This document shows positions 47,547 to 58,611 of a DNA stretch of 64,000 nucleotides, in pieces. Under the pieces are notes generated by a model that saw only the letters and a program-made list of their open reading frames with translations, searched no databases and was not told the DNA's origin. Position 1 is the stretch's first letter. Each line of letters starts with the position of its first letter. Source of the stretch: Pannonibacter phragmitetus_B (GTDB taxonomy: Bacteria > Pseudomonadota > Alphaproteobacteria > Rhizobiales > Stappiaceae); the NCBI RefSeq assembly GCF_050510895.1, contig NZ_JBNINT010000002.1:1-64000 (forward strand), in the 5' to 3' direction. The position numbers were made by a program, and so were the translations under genes.

Positions 47547-48764
47547 TCACCCCGCCAGAACCGCCAGCACCGCGCCGCCCGTCGCGGCCAGCACAACGGC
47601 GGCGAAGGGCGGGGCCTTGAAGGCCACGAGCAGCACGAAACAGGCCAGCGCCAGGGTGAAATCCGGCAGGCCCCCGATGGCGCTGGTGAAAACGGGCGTA
47701 TAGAGCGCGGCGCCCAGAATGCCCACCACGGCGGCATTGGCCCCCTGCATCAGCGATTGCGCCGGGGCGAGGGTGCGGAACCGGTCCCAGAAGGGCAGGG
47801 CACCTACCAGCAGCAGGAAACCGGGCAGGAACACGAAGACAAGCGCCAGCGCTGCCCCGGCAAGGCCATTGGGCGCAGGCCCCAACACCGCGCCGAGATA
47901 GGCGGCAAAGGTGAAAAGCGGCCCCGGCATCGCCTGCACAGCGCCATAACCGGCGAGGAAAGCGTCCGGCGTCACCCAGCCGGGCTGCACCACTTCGGCT
48001 TCCAGCAGCGGCAGCACCACATGGCCGCCGCCGAAGACCAGCGCCCCGGCGCGGTAGAAACTGTCCATCACCGCAAGGCTCTGGCTCTGCCCCGCCAGCA
48101 GCGGCAGCAGCACCAGGAGCGCGGCAAAGACGGCCAGCGCAGCAAGGGCCACGCCCCGCGTCACGGGCAGGGGGCAGGCGGGGCAGCCGCCGCCCCTTGT
48201 CCGCGGCCCAGCACCAGACCGGCACTGGCCCCGAGCAGGATCGCCGCAACCATGCCAAAAGCGCCGGGAAAAGGGCGAGCATGGCGACAGCGCCAACGGC
48301 GATGGCCGCGCGCTCCTTGTCCGGGCAGAGGTTTTTCGCCATGCCCCAGACCGCCTGCGCCACGATGGCAACGGCGACAATCTTCAGCCCGTGCAGCGCG
48401 CCGGTGCCCAAGGGCCCGGAGATGCGTGCCGCCGTCATGGCAAAGAGGAAGAGCACCAGCGCCGAGGGCAGGGTGAAGGCGGAGAAGGCAGCAAAAGCCC
48501 CCAGCCACCCGGCCCGCATCATCCCCAGCGCAAACCCCACCTGACTGGAGGCAGGCCCCGGCAGAAACTGGCACAGCGCCACAAGATCCGCATAGGCCCG
48601 GTCCGTCAGCCAGCCGCGCCGCGTCACCAGCTCATCGCGGAAATAGCCAAGATGCGCAATCGGCCCGCCGAAGGACGTGAGCCCCAGCTTCAGAAAGGCC
48701 CCGAACACCTCTCCAGCCGTCCCCCCGGCCTTGCAGCCTCTTGCGTTCCCTCTCCGCTGCTCAT
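47547..48764 (-). CDS. chrA: ChrA chromate transporter (three frameshifts)
   Basis: About 406 aa, two homologous CHR domains. N-terminal: EVFGAFLKLGLTSFGGPIAH and GYFRDELVTRRGWL, ALCQFLPGPASSQVGF. C-terminal: FYRAGALVFGGGHVVLPLLE, FLAGYGAVQAMPGPLFTFAA. ChrA expels chromate and may protect from Cr(VI). The start at 48764 (MSSGEGTQEAARPGG) joins the main frame if one base is restored in CCCCCC 48721-48726. Further one-base losses are near 48255 (repair gives PALLGMVAAILLGAS) and in GGGGG 48170-48174 (repair gives PLPVTRGVAL). It converges on the DASS permease with a 13-base gap. Confidence 0.88.
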
Positions 48765-48890
48765 CCCCGCCGGTGTCTCCTCAAGCGTGTCAGGTGCCCA
48801 ATAACCGTAGCCGTGTGACGGCTGCGTGACGAGGGGGCTCATAGTGGCAAAGTTGGAAAGAGCCGCAACAGCGGCGGCAGGCGCCATTCC

Positions 48891-49304
48891 TCAGCTTTGA
48901 TCCACGATGCTGATGATCTTTCCGTCTTCGACGCGGAAGGCGGATGCGCCTGAGAAGGCGAGCTTCTGGCCGGCCTTCCACCCGTTCGGCAGGTCGGTCG
49001 CCACAACCGCCGTGTAGTCGATCTCGGCCAGTGTGGTGCCCGCCACGGTGATCGCGTTCACGACCTTCTGGTGCCGGGTCTCGAATGCGGAAGCGCCGAA
49101 CCTCGCCATCTGCGCAAAACTTTGCTTGTCCGATGCCTCAGCCGTCACCACACCGCCGGAGATGTTCTGAAAGACCACATTCTCGGCGAGGCACATCAGC
49201 ATCCCGTCAACGTCCTTGCGGTTATAGGCATCAATATAGGTTTCGATCGGATCAGGCAGACGTCCCATCAATCGCGCTCCGGCAAGATTCACAGCCTCGA
49301 TCAT
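48891..49304 (-). CDS. SnoaL/NTF2-like protein
   Basis: 137 aa with the pattern of small SnoaL-like/NTF2-fold proteins: IETYIDAYNRKDVDGMLMCL at the N-terminus, ENVVFQNISGG, then paired strands (TLAEIDYTAVVATDLPNG, KLAFSGASAFRVEDGKII). Members are often cyclases, isomerases or stress-related proteins of unknown activity. The start may also be at an internal Met (MGRLPD). No conserved partner is evident next to it. Confidence 0.7.
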   Translation of the reverse strand: MIEAVNLAGARLMGRLPDPIETYIDAYNRKDVDGMLMCLAENVVFQNISGGVVTAEASDKQSFAQMARFGASAFETRHQKVVNAITVAGTTLAEIDYTAVVATDLPNGWKAGQKLAFSGASAFRVEDGKIISIVDQS

Positions 49305-49599
49305 CTACCATAGCCGCTTGACGGTTTCACGGCGTTCCGAAAGCCCCCGGCAAGGCACTCGTCAGGGCGCTATCGCAGCTATGCGTATTTATCGCGTAAT
49401 CTATCTTATGGAACTTTCATTTCTGTATTGAACGAACCGGTGCGCATGCGGTGTTCCGCATTTTAGTCCCCGGAAACACCGGAATTTTGCGGATACATGC
49501 AAAATTTGGACATGCAAGCCATGGGTGTTTCAGGCATGTTCGGTGAACAGGCGTCAGACATGGTCTGGCTGCACGGTCCGGGACGGGGATCTTCTGCTT

Positions 49600-51389
49600 G
49601 TGACGATTTGGGGAACACTGACGGAACGGCGCGCCGGGCGGCGGGGTGTGGCGCAGCCCTTGGCTGCGGCAGCGCTGGTGGCTGCGCTGTGCGGCGCGGG
49701 CCTGCCTGCTGCCGCGCAGGATGCGGGCAGTCTTTTGCGGGAGCAGCAAAGGCGGCTCGACATGCAGCGGACCCTGCCGGGAATGGATGCAGGGGAAGCG
49801 GCGCAGAGCCAGCAAGGGCGGCCGGCCGCCGCTTCGGATGAAGGGCAGACCATCACCATCACTGGCCTGCGCTTTACGGGCCGGGCGGATCTGCTGCCTG
49901 CATCATCGCAGGCTTCCATCATTGCGGCCGGGAAAGGCAAGCGGCTTGGCATTGGCGGCATTCAGGCGCTGGCCAGCCAGACGACGGCGGCATTGCAGGC
50001 GCAAGGCCATCTTCTCGCCCGCGCCATCCTGCCGCCGCAGGACATCACCGAAGGGGTGATCACCATCGAGATCCTGCAAGGCCGGCTGGAAGAGGCCAGC
50101 TTTGAACGGGCGGAAGACATGCGGGCGTCCGAAGCGCGGCTGCGCGCCATTCTGGAGCAGGAAACGGCGGGGGATGATCTGACACAGGCGCAGCTGGAAA
50201 GCGCCCTGCTGCGCATGAATGCGCATCCCGGCGTCACCGCAAGGGCGCGGCTGATGCCCGGCACGGCCCCCGGCACCACACGGCTTGTGATCGATACAAC
50301 GCAAGACCCGCTGCTCTCCGGCAGCCTGTCCGCCGACAATTTCGGCTCCTGGTCCACGGGGCGGCTACAGGGCACCGGCACGGCCTTGCTCACGGATGCA
50401 ACCGGTTACGGCGACCTCAGCCGGGTCACGCTGTCGGGCTCGGAAGGCCAGCGCTTCGGGTCGCTGTCCGCTAGTGTGCCGCTCTGGGTGCCGCTTTGGG
50501 CGTCCCCTTCACGCTCAGCGCCAGCTATGGCCACCTGACCTATCGCAACGTGGATGACACGGGCCGCCTGCTGGGCCTGAAGGGCAAGGCGGATTTTGCC
50601 GGGGCCACGCTGGATTATGCGCTTGTCACCACCCGCAGGCTTTCCGTTTCCACCTCGGCCGGGGTGAACTGGAAGTCACTGGTGGATGACAGCCGCGCCG
50701 GGCGGCTTTCGGACAAGCAGTCCGTCTCTGGCACCTTCGGTGTCTCGGGCGAAGCACGGGACGGGTTTCTGGGCGGCGGCCTGACGGCTCTTTCGCTGAG
50801 CTGGACCACCGGCACGCTGGATCTCTCCGGCGAGCCTTCGGCGCAGGCGGCAGACAGGGCGGGCCTGCGCACCGCCGGGGCCTTCAACAAGGTCAATGCC
50901 AGTGCGGCGCGGGTGCAGAAGCTGCAAGGGGCCTTCTCGCTCTTTGCCCGCGGCTATGGCCAGCTGGCCGATGGCAATCTGGACTCGTCCGAGGAATTTG
51001 CGCTCGGCGGGCCCTATGCGGTGCGCGCCTATCCGGTGGGTGAAGGGCGCGGCGACATGGGCGTGCTGGGCAGCGTGGAGCTGCGCTACGACCTGCCGGT
51101 GAATGCCAGATATGGCAACGTGCAACTGGCCGCCTTTGCCGATGCCGGACAGGTTGTGGTGAACCGCTTCGAGCGCGGCATACCGCTCGTCAATGCCTGC
51201 GCCTGCAACAGCTATGGCCTTGGCGGCGCGGGGCTTTATGCCCGCTGGACGCGCGAGAACCTGAATGTTTCCGCCACCTGGGCCCATGCCATCGGGGATA
51301 ACCCCGGCCGCAGCCCGGCAGACGGCAGCAACACGGACGGAAAGTCCCTGAACAATCAATTCTGGCTGACCGGGGCCATCCGCTTCTGA
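49600..51389 (+). CDS. TpsB outer-membrane transporter of a two-partner secretion system (one frameshift)
   Basis: About 597 aa. The signal peptide is VAQPLAAAALVAALCGAGLPAAAQ in pieces; a periplasmic POTRA segment follows (ITGLRFTGRADLL, then DITEGVITIEILQGRLEEA; ShlB-type POTRA). The C-terminal barrel has FALGGPYAVRAYPVGEGRGD, typical of FhaC/ShlB (VRGY-like L6 loop). The start is uncertain: GTG 49600 fits the signal peptide, ATG 49525 is in the same frame. One base is missing near TTT 50495-50497. It exports the next gene's product. Confidence 0.87.
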
Positions 51390-51478
51390 GGCGGTTGACC
51401 CCTTCTCACGCCAGTGCGGCAAAAGAAGTTTCCGGGCACGAGGCATGCTCCCGAAACCCCGGCATGAGGACTGGTGCC

Positions 51479-54400
51479 ATGCAGCTTTCCCGGCAGTTTT
51501 CCCGTAACAACGTCTCTCCGGCTGGCTCCCGTTCCACGCGTCGGCGTCATCTGACCCCGCTGCTGTCCACCTGCGCGCTTGGCGCCGGACTGATCCTGCC
51601 CCCTCCCTGCTGCAGGCGCAGGAGCTGCCCACCGGCGGCACCATCGCGGCAGGGACGGGCAGCATCGGCACCTCGGGCAGCACCATGACGGTGACCCAGA
51701 CCAGTAATCAGCTCATCACCAACTGGAACAGCTTTTCCATTGGCAGCGGCGCCACGGTCAATTTCGTGCAGCCGGGCGCCTCGTCCATGGCGCTCAACCG
51801 CGTCACCGGGCAAGACCCGTCGCAGATCCTCGGCAATCTCAATGCCAATGGTCAGGTGTTCCTGATCAACCCCAATGGCATCGCCATCGGCGCCAGCGGG
51901 CGGGTGCAGACCGGGGCCTTCGTCGCCTCCACGCTTGGCATCACCGACAGCAAATTTCTGGCTCATGACTTCAATTTCACCGGCAGCGGTGGCTCCGTCA
52001 CCAATGCGGGCGAAGTGTCCGGCGCAGTTGTTGCCCTCATCGCCCCCACCGTGCGCAACAGCGGCACCATCACGGGCGACACGGCCCTTGCCGCCGGAAC
52101 GGACGTGCTGCTGGATTTTGACGGCGACGGCCTGATCTCGGTGGAGGTGAAAGCCTCCACCATGGAGGCGCTGGCGGAAAACAGCGGCCTGATCAAGGCG
52201 GATGGCGGCAGCGCCATTCTCACCGCCAGGGGCGCCTCGGAGGCGAAAAAGGGCATCGTCAACAACACCGGCACGGTGGAGGCCAAGGCCATCGGCTCGC
52301 GCAATGGCCGCATCCTGCTGCTGGGCGGTGATGAAACCCATGCCAGCGGCGCGCTGAAAGCCAAATTCGTCGAGACTTCAGCGAAGAAGGTGAAGCTGGA
52401 CAAGACGCTGAAGGTCGAGACGGACGGCGGCGACTGGCTGATCGACCCCACGGACATCAACATCGACGTGAACATGGCGACCGCCATCGAGGCGGGGCTT
52501 GCCAGCGGCAATGTGGAAATCTCGACCGCCGCCGCAGGAGGGGACGCGGGCGATATCACCGTGTCCTCAGGCATCAACTGGGCCGCCAATGTCCTCACCC
52601 TCAGGGCCGACCGGAACATTGCCATCAATGCCGTGCTCAACGGCACGTCCACGGCGGGGCTGGCGCTGCATTATGGTCAGGGCGCGGTGGCGGCAGGCAA
52701 CACGGCCACCTACACCGTCAGCGCCCCCGTCAACCTTGCTTCCACTGGCAGCTTTGCCACGAAGCTGGGCAGCGACGGCACGGTCAACAGCTACACGATC
52801 CTCACCAGCCTCGGCGCCGAAGGCAGCACCACGGGCACGGACCTGCAGGGCATCAACGGCAACCTTGCCGGGCGCTATGTGCTCGGCAGCGATATTGACG
52901 CCTCGGCCACCTCCGGCTGGAACGGCGGCGCAGGCTTCGCCCAGCTGGGCGATTTCACCACCGGCTTCACGGGCACCTTTGAGGGGCTGGGGCATACGGT
53001 CTCCAACCTTCATATCAACCGGCCCTCAACTCAGGCCATCGGCCTGTTCGGGCTGACATCAGCCGCCAGCCTGAGCAATTTCGGCGTGGCGGGCTCCGTT
53101 ACCGGCAGCTCTTCCGTTGGCGGTGCCGTAGGCTGGGCGGCGAACTCCACGCTCTCCGGCCTCTGGTCTTCCGCCACCGTGGCCAGCAGCACGGGCGCGA
53201 CGGGCGGACTGGTGGGCACCATGTTCCAGACCACCCTCACCCGATCCTTCGCCAGCGGAGACGTCAGCGGCGGCGCCGTTGTTGGCGGGGAACGCTCGGG
53301 GCCTTCGGCGGGCTTGTGGGCTTCCTCAACAGCGGCACCATCAGCCAGTCCTATGCCACCGGCAATGCCTCCACAGTCAGGTTTCAGGTGGGCGGGCTGG
53401 TGGGGTCGGTCAGCAGCAATGGCGTGATCATCAACTCCTATGCCTCCGGCAACGTCTCGGGAACAGACGGAGGCGCGCTCGTGGGCAACAACGGCGGCAC
53501 GATCAGCTACAGCTACGCCACTGGCACCGTTTCCGGAAACCAGGGCCTGTTTGGCGGCAATAGCAGCAGCAACGTGTCCAACGTGTTTTACAACGCCGAC
53601 ACGGCAGGCACGGAGCCCTCTTTCGCCAGCCGGGGCAAGACGGCCGCCGAGCTTCTCGATCCCTTCCTCTACATCGAGGACGGCTGGGACTTTGCCGGCA
53701 TTTGGGGCTCGCCCAAGGCTGGCGGTGTGCCGCAGCTGCGGGCGCTTTCCAGCCAGGCGCTCTACGACAATTACATCAAGGTGTCCGGCACCCTCTCCCG
53801 CAGTTATGGCGACACGGGCAACTTTCAGGGCAACCTGAACACAAGCATCACCGGCGCGTCCATTTCCGTTGATGTGGGCAGCGCCATCACCGGCACGACG
53901 AATGCGGGAACCTACGCCTGGTCAGAGCCCAACATGGTTTCCCTTGGCCTGCCCGGCGGCCTGACAATGGCCGACGTCTACCTCGCCTTCGGCACGGGCG
54001 GCGTCACGGTCACGCCCCGGGCCGTCAGCCTCACCGGCTCGCGGGCCTACAATGGCAGCAGCAGCTTCTCGGCCGCAAATATCGTTCTGGGGAACCTCGC
54101 CAATGGCGAAACGTTGACCCTCGGCGGCGCAGCCACGCTCGCCAGCAAGAACGCGGATCAGTATTCCACCTCTGACACCAGCGGGCTCAGCCTCGGCAAC
54201 GGCACGGGCCTTGCCTCCAACTACACATTCACGGGCGGCACCCAGTCGCTTGAGGTCACACGGGCGGTGATCACAGCCGTCGGCGGCCTTGCCGTGGACA
54301 GCAAGGTCTATGACCGCACCACGGCGGCAACGCTGGACACCTCGGGCGCTGTTCTCTCCGGCATGATCAACGGAGATGATCTTGTGTTCAACGGCTCTGC

Positions 54401-55831
54401 CGCCTTCCTCACCGCCTCGGCCGGAACGGGCAAGACGGTCGAAGTCACGCTCTCGCCCTGACCGGCACGGACGCTGCCAACTATGAGTATGACGCCAGCA
54501 TCGGCAACACGATCCTGCTGACAGCCGCCGCGGATATCTCGCAGAAGGCCCTCACCGCCTCCGGGCTCACCGGCCTGACCCGGACTTATGACGGCACCAC
54601 GAATGTCACCCTCGACCAGAGCCTTGCGAGCCTCAACGGGGTGATCCTGGGCGATGACGTGAGCCTTGCCACCGCCCTTGGCGCCTATACGGACAAGAAC
54701 GCGGGCACCGGCAAGATCATCAACATCACGGGCCTGACCCTCAGCGGCGCGGAGGCGGGCAACTACAGCGTCAGCGTCACGCCCGGCACGGTCACGGGCG
54801 ATGTGGACAAGGCCGTCATCTCCGCCGTCAGCGGGCTCTCTGCGCGGAGCAAGGTCTATGACGGAGGCGCTGCGGCAACGCTGGATGCCAGCAATGCGGT
54901 GCTGACGGGCTTCATCAGCGGCGACACGCTCACCCTCACGGGCTCCGCCGCCTTCCTTGACCCATCGGCGGGCACGAACAAGGTCATCTCGGTCGCTGGT
55001 CTGGCGCTGGCCGGTGCAGACGCAGGCAATTACGAGCTGGCAAGTGCACTGGGGAACAGTTTCAACGTTTCGACGAGTGCCGCCATCACGCCGAAGGCGC
55101 TCATCCTCACCGGCGTTTCCGGCATCACGCGCAGCTATGACGGAACCACGGCGGTGACGCTGGATCTGACCGGCGCGCAGCTGAACGGCACCATTCTTGG
55201 CGATGACGTGTCATTCGCCACCGCCCAAGGCATCTATGCAGACAAGAACGCGGGCACCGGCAAGGCGATCAGCCTGTCCAGCTATCTGCTTACAGGCCTT
55301 GCGGCTGGAAACTACACGCTGACCATCACCCCCGGCACAGTCACAGGCACAGTGGAACGGGCTGTCATTTCCAGCATTGGCGGCATTGTTGCACGCAACA
55401 AGACGGCAGATGGCACGGTGACGGCCACACTCGACACCTCCGGCGCCCTGTTCAACGGCATGATCAGCGGCGACATGCTAAGTGTGGCAGCGGCAACCGG
55501 CGCTTTCGCCGATGCAGGGCCGGGCACGGGCAAGACGGTGCTGATCAGCGGCCTCAGCCTCGGCGGGGCGGATGCCCTGAACTACACCCTCGCCAGCACC
55601 ACAGCCACAGCGCTGGCAGACATCGCACCCCGGCCCTCAACGCCGCCAACGCAAATCCCCGGCACTCCGGGACAGCCGGGCGCCGTGCCGCGTGTGGCCA
55701 GCAGCTGGACGCTGTTCGGCGGGCTCTCCTCCCCGTCTGATCAGACCGGCTTCCTCAGTTTCGCCCTCCTCGGCAGCAATCCGCAGGCCTTGGGCGGCCC
55801 GGATCTGATCGAGGATGAGAGGGGTGAATAA
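51479..55831 (+). CDS. TpsA exoprotein, filamentous-haemagglutinin type with GLUG and YDG repeats (three frameshifts)
   Basis: About 1,450 aa. A long basic N-terminus and signal region are followed by the TPS secretion domain (NWNSFSIGSGATVNFVQPG, ILGNLNANGQVFLINPNGI). GLUG-type repeats (GGLVGxxxxxGTISxSYATGN) lie around residues 470-700, and several YDG-type repeats of 70-90 residues (SKVYDGGAAATLDASNAVL, SYDGTTAVTLDLTGAQLNG) fill the C-terminal half. Breaks: CCCCC 51599-51603 (repair gives LPPSLLQAQELP), GGGG 53287-53290 (repair gives VVGGGTLGAFGGLVG), and near 54449 (repair gives TALALTGTDAANY). A secreted adhesin exported by the preceding TpsB. Confidence 0.87.
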
Positions 55832-55839
55832 CCCCGCCC

Positions 55840-56598
55840 TCACCGGAAGTAGACGGCAATCCGGCTGCCGTTGATCTCCTGCACGTCAAAGGGGCAGCCG
55901 AAGATGGCGGTGAGGACTTCGGGGCGGATGATGTCGGACGGGGTGCCCTGAAGCGCGGCGCGGCCATTCTGCATGACGACAATATGGTCGGAGTAGCAGG
56001 AGGCGAAGTTGATATCGTGGAGCACCACCACCGCCGTCTTGCCGAAATCATCCGCCGCCTGCCGCAAGAGCTTCATCATGGAAACGGAATGGCTGATATC
56101 GAGGTTGTTCAGCGGCTCGTCAAACAGCATGTAGCCGGTGTCCTGCGCCAGCACCATGGCAACGAAGGCCCGCTGGCGCTGGCCGCCGGAAAGTTCATCC
56201 AGAAAGCGGTCGCGGAGGTCCGTGAGGCCGAGATAGGCGAGCGCCTTGTCCACCTCGGCCCTGTCCTCAGCCGTCAGCCGCCCCTTGGAATAGGGGTAGC
56301 GCCCGAAGGAGACGAGATCGGTGACGGTGAGCCGCGCCGTCATCTGGTTGTCCTGCCGCAGCATGGACAGGCGCCGCGCCAGCACGTCGCCCGAGGTGTT
56401 CGCCACATCAAGCCCATCGACCAGCACACTGCCCCGATCCATCGTGGTCAGCCGGGCAATCATGGACAGCAGCGTCGATTTGCCCGCCCCATTGGGACCG
56501 ATAATGGAGGTGAGCCCGCCCTTCGGCAGGTCGAGGGTGACCCCGTCCACCACCAGCGTGGTGCCATAGCTCTTGCTGACCTGGTCAATCCGGATCAC
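55840..56598 (-). CDS. ferric-siderophore ABC importer, ATPase (YclP/FatE type)
   Basis: 252 aa. Walker A GPNGAGKS, signature LSGGQRQRAFVAM, Walker B YMLFDEPLNNLD, and the class motif DLVSFGRYPYSKGRL. It ends eight bases from the convergent tpsA. It is the last gene of a four-gene reverse operon (binding protein, two permeases, ATPase) and overlaps the permease stop by four bases. Confidence 0.92.
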   Translation of the reverse strand: MIRIDQVSKSYGTTLVVDGVTLDLPKGGLTSIIGPNGAGKSTLLSMIARLTTMDRGSVLVDGLDVANTSGDVLARRLSMLRQDNQMTARLTVTDLVSFGRYPYSKGRLTAEDRAEVDKALAYLGLTDLRDRFLDELSGGQRQRAFVAMVLAQDTGYMLFDEPLNNLDISHSVSMMKLLRQAADDFGKTAVVVLHDINFASCYSDHIVVMQNGRAALQGTPSDIIRPEVLTAIFGCPFDVQEINGSRIAVYFR

Positions 56599-57581
56599 CG
56601 CCGCGCTCCCTTGAGCAGAAAGAAGATGAAGAACAGCCCGCCGGCAAATTCGATGACGATGGCGAGCGCTGTGCTGAAATCGAGCAGCCGCTCCAGCACC
56701 GTCTGGCCCGCCACAAGGCAGATGATGGCGATAAGCACCGCCGCAGGCAGCACATGCCGGTGGCGGCCGGAGGGCATCACCAGATAGGCAAGGTTCGCCG
56801 TCAACAGGCCGAAGAAGGTGACGGGGCCGACCAGCGCCGTGGAGACCGAGACGAGCACGGTGATGATCATCAGCACCTGACGCGTCACGCGGGCGTGGTC
56901 CACCCCCAGCATGATGGCGCTGTCCCGCCCCAGCGCCATCACATCGAAGGTGTGGCCCAGACGCCAGGCGGCAAGGCTGGCCCCGGCAATGAGCAGTGCC
57001 GAGACGCCCAGCAGCGTGCCATCGACCAAATTGAAGCTGGCAAAGAACCGGTCCTGCAGCACGACAAACTCGTTCGGGTCAATCACCCGCTGCAGGAAAC
57101 CTGCAAGGCTGCGGAACAGGGCGCCGAGCAGGATGCCGACCAGCATCATCAGATGCAGGCCCTTGATCGCCCCGGAGAACAGGAGCTGGAACAGGATCAG
57201 CGAGAAGCCCGCCATGATGGCGACCTCGCCCACGAACATCAGGCGCGGGTCGAGGCCCGTGACGAAAGCCGAGCCGAGGGTGAAGACCAGCACCGTTTGC
57301 AGCAGAACATAAAGCGCATCGAAGCCCATGATCGAAGGCGTCAGGATGCGGTTGTTGGTCAGCGTCTGAAACAGCACCGTGGACACGGACACCGCATAGG
57401 CCACCAGCACAAGCCCGGCAAGCTTCTGCCCCCGGAAGGGCAGGACGAAGGACCATCCGGCCTTGACGCCGAGCGTCATGAAGGCGGTGGCGGCGGCCAG
57501 CGTCAGAAGGCCCAGCAGCAGAAGCACGCCGGAAGGTGTCAGCCGTCTTTGGCCGGTCAGATACAGGCACTCAAGCCGCAT
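56595..57581 (-). CDS. ferric-siderophore ABC importer, permease 2 (YclO/FatC type)
   Basis: 328-aa FecCD-family permease with about nine hydrophobic helices; landmarks include QTLTNNRILTPSIMGFDALY, the GRDSAIMLGVDHARV coupling helix and VGPVTFFGLLTANLAYLV. The start at 57581 (MRLECLYLTG) overlaps the preceding permease by eleven bases; a longer in-frame extension has an unnatural Cys/Trp-rich sequence and is rejected. Intact. Confidence 0.9.
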   Translation of the reverse strand: MRLECLYLTGQRRLTPSGVLLLLGLLTLAAATAFMTLGVKAGWSFVLPFRGQKLAGLVLVAYAVSVSTVLFQTLTNNRILTPSIMGFDALYVLLQTVLVFTLGSAFVTGLDPRLMFVGEVAIMAGFSLILFQLLFSGAIKGLHLMMLVGILLGALFRSLAGFLQRVIDPNEFVVLQDRFFASFNLVDGTLLGVSALLIAGASLAAWRLGHTFDVMALGRDSAIMLGVDHARVTRQVLMIITVLVSVSTALVGPVTFFGLLTANLAYLVMPSGRHRHVLPAAVLIAIICLVAGQTVLERLLDFSTALAIVIEFAGGLFFIFFLLKGARR

Positions 57582-58593
57582 GGGAGCGCCTCCGCAGCAG
57601 CAGGAACAGGAAGAACAGGCTGCCCACCACGCCCAGCACGGAACCGGCCGGGATCTCGAAGGGCGCATTCACCGTGCGGCCGATCAGATCGCACAGCAGC
57701 ACCAGCAGCGCGCCAGTGACGGCGATCAGCGGCAGGGTGCGGCGCAGCCGGTCACCCAGAGCCATGGCCACGAGATTGGGCACGATCAGCCCAACGAAAG
57801 GCACCACGCCCGCCGTGACCACCACCGCAGCGGTGACCATGGCGACGATGAAGAGCCCCAGCAGCAGCACCTGCCGGTAATTGAGGCCGAGGCTGACGGC
57901 GAAATCCTCACCCATTCCGGCAAGGGTGAAGCGGTCGGCGGCCACATAGGCGGCGAGGGTGAGCGCAAGGCTGAGCCAGAGCACCTCGTAACGGCCCCGC
58001 AGCACGGCGGAAAAATCGCCGCTGGTCCAGGCGCCTAGGGATTGCAGCAGGTCGAACCGGTAGGCGAGGAAGGCGGTAACGGCGCTGATCACCCCGCCCA
58101 GCATCAGCCCCACCAGCGGCACCATCAGCGCTGAGCGCAGGGGGATGCGCTCCAGAATGGCGATGAAGAGGAAGGTGCCCGCCAGCGCGAAACCGCCGGA
58201 GACGAGCATCTTGGCCATGACCGGCAGGTCCGGCGCGAAGAACAGCACCAGCAGCATGCCCAGCGAGGCCGATTCCACCGTGCCTGCGGTGGAGGGCTCG
58301 ACGAAGCGGTTGCGCGCCAGCATCTGCATCAAGGTTCCGGCCACGGCCATGCCTGCGCCTGCCAGAATGAGGGCGATGGTGCGCGGAATGCGGCTTTCGG
58401 CAAGCAGCATCAAGGCCCGCTCATCGCCCGTGCCGCAGACCACGCTCCAGAAGGAGACGGGGCTGGCACCGGTGAACAGGCTGGCTATCGCAAGACCGAG
58501 GGTCAGGAGAGAGGCTGGCAGCAGGAACTTCAAGTCAGGGCCCTGAAAGGATTGCGGCGGCTGCGCCCCGGAGGAGACGCAGCCGCCTGACAC
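57571..58593 (-). CDS. ferric-siderophore ABC importer, permease 1 (YclN/FatD type)
   Basis: About 340 aa from GTG 58593, or 320 from TTG 58533 (the second begins exactly at the first helix). FecCD-family permease: ARNRFVEPSTAGTVESASLG is the typical N-terminal block, GMGEDFAVSLGLNYRQV the coupling helix, and VVTAGVVPFVGLIVPNLVAM the conserved late segment. It follows the binding protein gene by 18 bases. Intact. Confidence 0.9.
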   Translation of the reverse strand: MSGGCVSSGAQPPQSFQGPDLKFLLPASLLTLGLAIASLFTGASPVSFWSVVCGTGDERALMLLAESRIPRTIALILAGAGMAVAGTLMQMLARNRFVEPSTAGTVESASLGMLLVLFFAPDLPVMAKMLVSGGFALAGTFLFIAILERIPLRSALMVPLVGLMLGGVISAVTAFLAYRFDLLQSLGAWTSGDFSAVLRGRYEVLWLSLALTLAAYVAADRFTLAGMGEDFAVSLGLNYRQVLLLGLFIVAMVTAAVVVTAGVVPFVGLIVPNLVAMALGDRLRRTLPLIAVTGALLVLLCDLIGRTVNAPFEIPAGSVLGVVGSLFFLFLLLRRRSHAA

Positions 58594-58611
58594 ACGGACA
58601 GTCAGAGGAAA

